Both the position numbers and the translations under genes were made by a program. From Solidesulfovibrio fructosivorans JJ] (lineage in GTDB: Bacteria; Desulfobacterota; Desulfovibrionia; Desulfovibrionales; Desulfovibrionaceae), in contig NZ_AECZ01000006.1 in the NCBI RefSeq assembly GCF_000179555.1, positions 124,001-188,000 of the forward strand: a stretch of 64,000 bases of DNA. Reading direction: 5' to 3'. Under the pieces are notes generated by a model, which saw only the letters and a list, made by a program, of their open reading frames with translations, had not been told where the DNA came from and searched no databases. The stretch's first letter is position 1, and each line of letters starts with the position of its first letter. This document shows, one piece after another, positions 57,872-64,000 of this stretch.

Positions 57872-59983
57872 CTATCTCCCGCACAACAACCCGGCCATGA
57901 CGCCGGCCACGTCGCCGAGTTCCGGGCACACGGCGATGCCGGCCCGCTTCAGGCAAGAGACCTTGGCGGCGATGCCGCCGGGGTGTTCGAGCAGCGCCCC
58001 GGCGTGGCCGAGCGCCCGTCCGGCGGGCGCGGTCATGCCGGCCACGAACGCCGCCACGGGCTTGGGATAGCCGGTTTCGGCCACATAGGCGGCTAGGTCC
58101 TCCTCGGCCCGCCCCCCCACTTCGCCGATGACCATCACCGCGAGCACCTGGGGATCGTCGCGCACCATTTCGCACAGCTCGACAAAGCCCGCGCCGCCGA
58201 AAGGATCGCCGCCGATGCCGGCGGCCACGGCCTGGCCGATGCCGGCGGCGGAGAGGCGTGAACAGACCTCGTAGGTCAGCGTGCCACTGCGGGAAAAAAC
58301 CGCCACCGGCCCCGGAATGAAGGGATCGGCCGGCATGATGCCCGCCTGCATTTTGCCCGGCAACAGCATGCCCGGCGTGTTGGGCCCGAGCAGCAGGGTG
58401 TCGCGCCCGGAAAGGGCCGAACGCACGGCCAGCATGTCCTTTTGGGGAACGCCGTCGGTGATGCAGACGATGCGCGGGATGCCGGCCTCGATCGCCTCCA
58501 GCACGGCGTCGGCCGCGCCCATGCCGGGAACGAAAATGACGGACAGGGCGATGTCGTGGGCTTTGGCGGCCCCGGCCACGGTGTCGTAGACCGGCACCCC
58601 GTCCATAAGCGTGCCGCCCCGAAAAGGCGTCACCCCGCAGACCACGTTGGCCCCATAGGCCCGCATGCGCTTGGCGTGCAGCCGCCCGGCCCGGCCGGTG
58701 ATACCCTGGACGAGCACGCCGCTTGCGCCGTCAAGCGTGAGCAAGGAAGGCACCGCCTGCGGGCACGCCCTGGACGCGGCCGACGTTCGGGACACGGGAG
58801 CGATCTCGCGGCAGTTGTCCGCCGAGACCTCGACCTGCGGCTTTCGCGGGCCGACCGGGGCCACTTCGGAGAGCAACGCGACGGCCTGGTCCATGTCGTC
58901 GGCCACAAGCAGCGCGGGCAGGCCCTGGCGACGCAACAGCGCCGCGCCCATCTCCGCGCCGTTGCCGGCGAAACGCACCACGATCGGCCGCGACGGGGAC
59001 GCGTCGCCCAAGGCCTCGAGCAGGGCCTTGGCCACGTCGGCGCAGGAGAGGATGCCGCCGAACATGTTGACGCAGCAGGCCGCGACGCGCGGTTCGGCGA
59101 AAATGAGGTCAAACGCGGCCCGCAGCCGGGCGGCGTCGGCCGTGCCGCCGAAATCCAGGAAGTTGGCGGCGGCAAGCCCGGCGGCGTCGAGGGCGTCCAT
59201 GGTGGCCATGGCCAGGCCCGCGCCGTTGGCCACAAGGCCGATGTGACCGGAAAGGCTCACAAAAGACAGGCCATGGTCCCGGGCCAACCGCTCGGTCGGC
59301 GTGGCCAGCCGGTCGTCGCCGAAGCGGGCCAATTTGGGGATGATGCGCGACGCGCTGTCGTCGATGACCACCTTGGCATCGAGGGCCACGAATCGTCCGT
59401 CCGGCGTCACGGCCAGAGGATTGATCTCGGCCAAGAGCAGGCCGTAGTCGTTGACGGCGGCAAAAAGCCGCTCGATCAGGCCGGCGAAGGCCGCATAGCA
59501 TTCCCGAGCCAGGCCGAAATGGAAAAAGGCCCGGCGCACAAGGCGCGGCGTGGGGACAAATGGCGGCGCGACCGGCAGGACGAGCAGTTCCGGCGTGCCG
59601 GCCAGCCCCTCCACATCCACCCCGCCCTGCCGGGCGAGGGTCAGGCACAGCGACCGGAGATCCCGGGACACGCCCAGGGAAATATACAAGGCCCGGTCAT
59701 GGGCGACCGCCGGCTCCAGGCGCAAAAAAGGCGGCACGACGCCGCCGCAGGGACGGGAAAAAAGCGCCTCGGCGGCCCCGGGCAGTTCCCCGGCCGATTC
59801 CAGCCGGACCACTCCGCCGGCCTTGCCCCGGCCACCGGAAAGGGTCTGGGCCTTAAGATAATACGGCGCGGCAAAAGGCGGCTTGAGGCCGGCCACATCA
59901 CCCGGTTCGAAGGCGAGGCCCGGCGGCACGGCGATGCCCGCCTCGGCCAAAAGCGTCTTGCCGGCGTGTTCGGTTAGATGCAT
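57872..59983 (-). CDS. Fused succinyl-CoA synthetase (beta-alpha) / acyl-CoA ligase
   Basis: 703 residues. The first part (about 1-385) is SucC-like: ATP-grasp with LSGGRGKAGGVV, LLAEINPLAVTPDGRFVALD and the late CVNMFGGILSCADVA. The second (about 415-703) is SucD-like: VQGITGRAGRLHAKRM (CoA-binding), GPNTPGMLLPGKMQAG, SRSGTLTYEV and the phosphorylated His in ALGHAGALLE. A linker of about 30 residues, Ser/Ala-rich, joins them. Most bacteria encode these as separate sucC and sucD genes, and ADP-forming acetyl-CoA synthetases have the reverse order. It lies downstream of korDABC on the same strand, so it probably converts succinyl-CoA to succinate with ATP formation. Confidence 0.88.
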   Translation of the reverse strand: MHLTEHAGKTLLAEAGIAVPPGLAFEPGDVAGLKPPFAAPYYLKAQTLSGGRGKAGGVVRLESAGELPGAAEALFSRPCGGVVPPFLRLEPAVAHDRALYISLGVSRDLRSLCLTLARQGGVDVEGLAGTPELLVLPVAPPFVPTPRLVRRAFFHFGLARECYAAFAGLIERLFAAVNDYGLLLAEINPLAVTPDGRFVALDAKVVIDDSASRIIPKLARFGDDRLATPTERLARDHGLSFVSLSGHIGLVANGAGLAMATMDALDAAGLAAANFLDFGGTADAARLRAAFDLIFAEPRVAACCVNMFGGILSCADVAKALLEALGDASPSRPIVVRFAGNGAEMGAALLRRQGLPALLVADDMDQAVALLSEVAPVGPRKPQVEVSADNCREIAPVSRTSAASRACPQAVPSLLTLDGASGVLVQGITGRAGRLHAKRMRAYGANVVCGVTPFRGGTLMDGVPVYDTVAGAAKAHDIALSVIFVPGMGAADAVLEAIEAGIPRIVCITDGVPQKDMLAVRSALSGRDTLLLGPNTPGMLLPGKMQAGIMPADPFIPGPVAVFSRSGTLTYEVCSRLSAAGIGQAVAAGIGGDPFGGAGFVELCEMVRDDPQVLAVMVIGEVGGRAEEDLAAYVAETGYPKPVAAFVAGMTAPAGRALGHAGALLEHPGGIAAKVSCLKRAGIAVCPELGDVAGVMAGLLCGR

Positions 59984-60164
59984 GGAGGGAGCTCCCTTAC
60001 GGGTTGCGACGATGCGGCAGCGGCCTTTCCGCCGCCCGTTTCCTTTCCCCTACCTCAAAAAAACATCCGGAGGGAACAGCTTGATCGGGCGAAGATTTTC
60101 CCTCAAGGGGCTTTCCCAGCTTCGCAACCCAAAAGATAGGGATCACAGAGCGTTGCAACGTCAA

Positions 60165-60250
60165 AACATTGAGGAAAGGGAGAGCGCGAGAGGGGAGAAC
60201 CCTTTTTAAAGGGTTTCCCCTCTCGCACGATCTTTTCCAAATGCTTTGCC
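60165..60250 (-). repeat. Short palindromic repeat R1-i
   Basis: Arms beginning GCGAGAGGGG and ending CCCCTCTCGC (60186-60226, one internal mismatch), in a 267-nt gap. It begins right after the korC stop, in sense orientation on the minus strand, between the kor operon and the SucCD fusion gene. Stem sequence is close to R1-c and R1-h. Confidence 0.8.
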
Positions 60251-60895
60251 CTAGTCCTCGGCCATGATGTTGCAGAGGTCCATGCGTTCCTCGTCCTGGC
60301 CGTCGCCGGCGCCTGGCTCGGGCACGGCAATGGGCTGGCCCAGACGCTTTTTGGCTTCGTTGTAGCCGAGGTTGAAGGCCTTGAGGTTGGCGGCCCGGAT
60401 TTTTTCCGGCAGCGCCGCCTTGAGGCTCTTGCGCATGGCCTCGGGCTTGGCGAACGGCAAAAGCCAGGTCACCGCGCCGAGCGCCACCACGTTGGTGGAC
60501 TGGGGCACGCCCACATGGTCCCGGGCCAGGGCCGTAAACGGCAGGCCCAAAAAGACGTTGGAGGGCGTTTGCTTGACGAGCCCGGTGTCGATGAGCAGCG
60601 TGCCCCGGGGCTTGAGGTAATGGTAGTAGATGCCGACCGCCTCCTGGGACAGGGCGACGAGCAGGTCCAGATATTCCGTCTTGGGATAGCTGATCGGGTC
60701 GGAGCTGACCACGAGGTCGGACCGGCTGGCCCCGCCCCGGGCCTCCGGGCCGTAGCTCTGGGTCTGGGTCACGTGGTAGCCGTGGTAAAGGGCCAGGCCC
60801 TGGCCCAAGAGCTTGCCCATGGTCAGGATGCCCTGGCCACCGAGCCCCGACAGCCGTATCTCGTAGCGCACCAACGCCATCTCCTCGCCGTTCAT
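60251..60895 (-). CDS. korC: 2-oxoacid:ferredoxin oxidoreductase, gamma subunit
   Basis: 214 residues. Hallmark GLGGQGILTMGKLLGQGLA at residues 14-32, QTQSYGPEARGGASRSDLV, and VPQSTNVVALGAVTWLL. It is the gamma subunit of the heterotetrameric (delta-alpha-beta-gamma) class. The C-terminal tail (about 180-214) is acidic and extended. The ATG at 60895 overlaps the beta-subunit stop by 4 nt. Confidence 0.93.
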   Translation of the reverse strand: MNGEEMALVRYEIRLSGLGGQGILTMGKLLGQGLALYHGYHVTQTQSYGPEARGGASRSDLVVSSDPISYPKTEYLDLLVALSQEAVGIYYHYLKPRGTLLIDTGLVKQTPSNVFLGLPFTALARDHVGVPQSTNVVALGAVTWLLPFAKPEAMRKSLKAALPEKIRAANLKAFNLGYNEAKKRLGQPIAVPEPGAGDGQDEERMDLCNIMAED

Positions 60896-61728
60896 GCCGC
60901 GCCTCCCTTTTTCTCCCGAAACTCCCGGCACATGGCGGCGTAGCGCGTCTCCAGGCCCGGCACGTCGCGCTTGACGAACACCCCGATGGGAATACGTCCG
61001 TCTTTTTGCTCCAGCTTCTCGTAGGCCTCGATGGGGAGAGCCCGCTCTTTGAGCCACTGGAACATGGCCACCGGATTTTTAAATCCGTTGCCCCGCCCGT
61101 ATTGGGTGAAGCACGGGGTCAGGGCCTCGACCAGGTTGAAGCCCGGCTGGGAAATCGCGGCGGTTAAAAGTCCGTCCAGGGCTTTGACGTGGTAGACCGT
61201 GCCCCGGGCCACGCCGCTGGCCCCGGCGGCCCTGGCCAGCTCGACCACGTCGAAGGAGGCCTCGGGCTGACCCATGGGGCTGGTGTGGGTGTAGGCGCCC
61301 TCGGGGGTGGTGGACGAGCACTGGCCGCCGGTCATGCCATAGATAAAGTTGTTGAGCACGAGCGCCGTGACGCCGATGTTGCGCCGGGCGGCGTGGATGA
61401 AGTGGTTGCCGCCGATGGAGAAGGCGTCGCCGTCGCCCATGACCGCGATGACCGTGAGTTCCGGGTTGGCCATCTTGATGCCCGTGGCGATGGTCAGCGC
61501 CCGGCCGTGGGTGGCGTGGACGGTGTTGAAGTCCACGTAGGCGGCGATGCGGCCCGAACAGCCGATGCCGGCCACGACGACCACCTCGTCCTTGGACAGG
61601 CCCAAAGCATGGACGCTGCGCACGAGCGACCCGAGCACGATGCCGTGGCCGCAACCCGGGCAAAAGACCAGGGGGAATTTCTTGTTGTGGCGCAGGTACT
61701 GGTGGATAAGCTGCGTTACTTCGGCCAT
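60892..61728 (-). CDS. korB: 2-oxoacid:ferredoxin oxidoreductase, beta (thiamine diphosphate) subunit
   Basis: 278 residues. Thiamine diphosphate-binding GDGDAFSIGGNHFIHAARRN (Gly-Asp-Gly motif) at about 93-112, FCPGCGHGIVLGSLV (conserved Cys pair) and LVLNNFIYGMTGGQCSSTTP. The order and length fit 2-oxoglutarate:ferredoxin oxidoreductase (KorB). The ATG at 61728 has AAGGAG upstream. It lies 1 nt after korA. Confidence 0.94.
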   Translation of the reverse strand: MAEVTQLIHQYLRHNKKFPLVFCPGCGHGIVLGSLVRSVHALGLSKDEVVVVAGIGCSGRIAAYVDFNTVHATHGRALTIATGIKMANPELTVIAVMGDGDAFSIGGNHFIHAARRNIGVTALVLNNFIYGMTGGQCSSTTPEGAYTHTSPMGQPEASFDVVELARAAGASGVARGTVYHVKALDGLLTAAISQPGFNLVEALTPCFTQYGRGNGFKNPVAMFQWLKERALPIEAYEKLEQKDGRIPIGVFVKRDVPGLETRYAAMCREFREKKGGAA

Positions 61729-61729
61729 G

Positions 61730-62875
61730 TCACGCAATCTCCTTGAATATCTGCGATGGGGTAATAATCTGGCCGTCGATGCGGTTGATGGTGCGCACGG
61801 CGGTGTAGCCCTCGTTGACGCGTTTGACCTCCCGGGAGATCTGGCCGACGTTGAGTTCCGGCACCACGACCAGGCGGCAAGTCCGCATGAGCTTTTCCAC
61901 GTGGGACCTGGGAAAGGGAAAAAGCGTGTTGAGCACGAGCAGGCCGGCCTTGGCTCCCGCCTCCCGGGCCTGCTTCACGGCAAGCCTGGCCGAACGGGCC
62001 ACGCAGCCGTAGGCCACGACCAGCACTTCGGCGTCGGCCGTGTCCACGTGCTCCACGAGCTGCACGTCCTGGAAGAAGCGGTCGATCTTGCGGAATTGCC
62101 GCTCGACCAGGGCGCGCACCTCCTCAGGCCGTGAGGTCGGAAACCCGAGCAGGTCGTGGGTGAGCCCGGTCACGTGGAACCGGTAGCCCGAGCCGACCGG
62201 CGGCATGGGCGGCACGCCGCGAAGCGTCTCCTCGTAGGGCTTGTACCACTCCGGCGGCATGGTCGGCACGAGGCGGGAGAAGATCTCGAAATCGCCGGGT
62301 TCGGGCAGCGTGATCTTCTCGCGGGTGTGGGCGGTGATTTCGTCCAGGAGCAGCACCACCGGGGTGCGGTATTTTTCCGCGAAATTAAAGGCCGCCACGG
62401 TCATTTCCAGGCACTGGGGCACGTCCGTCGCCGACAGCACGATGATGGGATGGTCGCCATGGGCCCCCCAGCGCGCCTGCTGCACGTCGCCCTGGCCGGG
62501 GCTCGTGGGCAGTCCCGTGCTCGCGCCGCCGCGCATGACGTCGACGATCACAAGCGGCGTCTCGGTCATGGCGGCATAGCCGATCTGCTCCTGCATGAGC
62601 GAAAATCCGGGGCCGGAGGTGGCGGTCATGGCCTTGCGCCCGGCAAGCGACGCGCCGATGATCGCTCCCATGGAGGCGATCTCGTCCTCCATCTGGATAA
62701 AGACGCCGTCCGGCGCCAGCGGCAGCCTGCGGGCCATGGTCTCCATGATTTCCGTGGACGGCGTGATGGGGTAGCCGGCGTAAAAGGAGCAGCCGGCGGC
62801 GAGCGCCCCTTCGACAACGGCCTCGTTGCCGAGCACGAAGGCCTCGCGCCGTTTTTTGCGAAGATGCTGCGTCAC
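61730..62875 (-). CDS. korA: 2-oxoacid:ferredoxin oxidoreductase, alpha subunit
   Basis: 381 residues. Pyruvate/2-oxoglutarate:ferredoxin oxidoreductase alpha fold: AAGCSFYAGYPITPSTEIME near the N-terminus, QMEDEIASMGAIIGASLAG, TATSGPGFSLMQEQIGYA, and a C-terminal transketolase-like domain (LVVAYGCVARSARLAV). The N-terminus and the lack of a separate gamma domain fit the KorA type (2-oxoglutarate). It has a GTG start that overlaps the delta-subunit stop by 4 nt (GTGA). Confidence 0.93.
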   Translation of the reverse strand: MTQHLRKKRREAFVLGNEAVVEGALAAGCSFYAGYPITPSTEIMETMARRLPLAPDGVFIQMEDEIASMGAIIGASLAGRKAMTATSGPGFSLMQEQIGYAAMTETPLVIVDVMRGGASTGLPTSPGQGDVQQARWGAHGDHPIIVLSATDVPQCLEMTVAAFNFAEKYRTPVVLLLDEITAHTREKITLPEPGDFEIFSRLVPTMPPEWYKPYEETLRGVPPMPPVGSGYRFHVTGLTHDLLGFPTSRPEEVRALVERQFRKIDRFFQDVQLVEHVDTADAEVLVVAYGCVARSARLAVKQAREAGAKAGLLVLNTLFPFPRSHVEKLMRTCRLVVVPELNVGQISREVKRVNEGYTAVRTINRIDGQIITPSQIFKEIA

Positions 62876-63219
62876 GGCCTGCCCTCCTTGTCGTCCGCCT
62901 TGGCCTCGGTCCCGGCGGAAGCGCCCGGCCCTTCGGGGCCTGGACAGTCCTTATCCGCCGGAGGCTGGACGCTATGGTTGTTCTTATGGCCGTTTTGACG
63001 GCCATTGCCGTTCGCCGGAACCACCATGATGGCGAAATCAGGGCAATGCGGCTCGCAAAAACCGCAATTGACGCAGGCTTCCTCGCGAACGACCCTGGCC
63101 TTGCCATCAGGGCCGAGCGCGAGTACTTGTTTCGGGCAAAATGCGGCGCATATGCCGCATCCTTTGCACCAGTCCGGATAGACGACGACGCGGTTTTGTC
63201 CTTTCCTGTGCTCGGTCAT
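62872..63219 (-). CDS. korD: 2-oxoacid:ferredoxin oxidoreductase, delta (ferredoxin-like) subunit
   Basis: 115 residues with two 4Fe-4S motifs (CKGCGICAAFCP and CVNCGFCEPHCP) in a ferredoxin fold. It carries electrons from the catalytic subunits to ferredoxin. An extended Pro/Gly-rich C-terminus (about 80-115) is variable. First gene of the four-gene korDABC operon. The promoter must lie in the 150-nt gap shared with the divergent cyclophilin gene. Confidence 0.93.
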   Translation of the reverse strand: MTEHRKGQNRVVVYPDWCKGCGICAAFCPKQVLALGPDGKARVVREEACVNCGFCEPHCPDFAIMVVPANGNGRQNGHKNNHSVQPPADKDCPGPEGPGASAGTEAKADDKEGRP

Positions 63220-63369
63220 GCCACTGTCCCGGGATGAGGATTTATGAGTGGGCGTGAATGTGACCTGTTTGTGGCAAAATGGCAACGTGCCCTTCCGATT
63301 CCATTTTTTGCTCGACGAAATTGCGAATTTCCCTTAGGGCGATGCAACTTTTTTCCGGAGGTTGACGTT

Positions 63370-63978
63370 ATGGTGGCAATTGGCCGGAGGTTTTGGCTGC
63401 GGGCGCTTGTGGCGCTGTGCTGCGTTCTGGCCGCAACCCTGGGCGGCGTTGGCGTCGTCCGGGCCGAGGGAGGTAACCCCATGGTCAAGTTGACAACCAG
63501 CAAGGGTGACATCGTCATCGAGCTGGACAAGGAAAAAGCCCCGATCACGGTTGAGAACTTTCTCAAGTACGTCAAATCGGGCCATTATGACGGCACGATC
63601 TTCCACCGTGTCATCAACGGTTTCATGATCCAGGGCGGCGGCATGGACAAGTCCATGAAGGAGCGCGCAACCGAAGCCCCGATCCAGAACGAGGCCGACA
63701 ACGGGCTCAAGAACAAGGCCTATACCGTGGCCATGGCCCGCACGGCCGATCCGCATTCGGCCACGGCCCAGTTCTTCATCAACGTGGCGGACAACGGCTT
63801 TCTGGATCACACCGCCAAAAATCCCCAGGGCTGGGGCTACGCGGTGTTCGGCAAGGTGGTCAAAGGCCAGGAGGTGGTGGACGCCATCAAGGCCGTGCCG
63901 ACCATGACCAAGGGCTTCCACGAGAACGTGCCGGTGGTCCCGGTGATCATCGAAAAGGCCGAAGTGGTCAGCGAATAG
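63370..63978 (+). CDS. Cyclophilin-type peptidyl-prolyl isomerase
   Basis: 202 residues with signal peptide (about 1-35, ending GVVRAEGG) and cyclophilin domain (about 37-200): [34 protein letters not shown] and [19 protein letters not shown]. The domain itself looks like cytoplasmic PpiB. The ATG at 63370 has GGAGG upstream. A second ATG at 63481, with GGGAGGT 8 nt upstream, begins exactly where PpiB proteins begin, so two products (periplasmic and cytoplasmic) are possible. Confidence 0.93.
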   Translation: MVAIGRRFWLRALVALCCVLAATLGGVGVVRAEGGNPMVKLTTSKGDIVIELDKEKAPITVENFLKYVKSGHYDGTIFHRVINGFMIQGGGMDKSMKERATEAPIQNEADNGLKNKAYTVAMARTADPHSATAQFFINVADNGFLDHTAKNPQGWGYAVFGKVVKGQEVVDAIKAVPTMTKGFHENVPVVPVIIEKAEVVSE

Positions 63979-64000
63979 CGTTTTCGCTTTCCGCCGCGAA

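Noticed and set aside
1-64000. tRNA, rRNA, CRISPR array, prophage, insertion sequence or RAYT transposase
   Set aside because: I saw no cloverleaf-like T-loop outside coding regions, no regularly spaced direct repeats, and no transposase, integrase or phage-like protein among the plausible genes.

Overview
The window is about 64 kb of a high-GC, gene-dense chromosome. The mix of genes points to a sulfate-reducing deltaproteobacterium of the Desulfovibrio type. It has two TauE/SafE-type anion permeases, a ferredoxin-linked 2-oxoacid oxidoreductase (korDABC), many two-component and chemotaxis genes, a sigma-54 activator with matching promoters, and molybdate-binding Mop proteins. A Solidesulfovibrio-like or Desulfovibrio-like genome is my inference from protein content only. 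I see no rRNA, tRNA, CRISPR array, prophage or transposase gene.

Layout. 1-2.3 kb: an encapsulated-ferritin/encapsulin operon, then two tandem molbindin genes. 2.7-14.7 kb: signalling and transport, comprising a Tim44-like protein, a chemoreceptor with a sigma-54 promoter, a histidine kinase/NtrC-type pair, a sigma-54-controlled receiver-TauE-membrane protein operon, a CheY-like receiver, an HD hydrolase and a receiver-TPR fusion. 15.2-19.1 kb (minus strand): an endonuclease III-like protein, a degenerate LytM factor, an S41 protease and a YibQ-type deacetylase-fold protein. 19.3-27.4 kb: housekeeping and transport (cutA, a PfkB kinase, thiL, a DMT exporter, trmO-like, yihY, a second TauE, a CNT nucleoside carrier). 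27.5-28.6 kb: an AT-rich intrusion with a membrane-anchored receiver protein. 28.6-37.3 kb: PHP phosphoesterase, iPGM-like enzyme, NMN adenylyltransferase-like protein, K+ channel, HD-GYP, then SRAP-umuD-umuC and a nicotinate phosphoribosyltransferase. 37.7-42.5 kb: two mirror-image pairs of XRE-cupin regulator plus acyl-CoA ligase. 42.9-47.6 kb: hicAB, a metal P-type ATPase with a MarR regulator, gap-GAF. 47.9-57.7 kb: dksA-like, NFACT/RqcH-like, phoH-pgpH-ybeY, DMT exporter with AraC regulator, PAS kinase, a small secreted protein. 57.9-64 kb: a fused succinyl-CoA synthetase, korDABC and a cyclophilin.

The most unusual feature is not a gene. Intergenic spaces hold a mosaic family of large palindromic repeats. 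Five copies of a modular element of about 210 bp (two subfamilies) each start 15-45 nt after a stop codon, in the same orientation as that gene. Nine copies of a shorter hairpin element and one hybrid copy also occur. In six spaces the elements form tail-to-tail pairs, as in BIME/REP systems. The long stems show paired compensatory changes between copies, and one copy supplies the Shine-Dalgarno sequence of umuD. I do not recognise this family.

Genes that appear to work together are: encapsulin with its ferritin cargo; KorDABC with the fused SucCD (2-oxoglutarate to succinate with nucleotide triphosphate gain); the sigma-54 kinase/activator with the adjacent sigma-54 promoters; SRAP with UmuDC in DNA damage tolerance; and phoH-pgpH-ybeY in RNA and ribosome maintenance.
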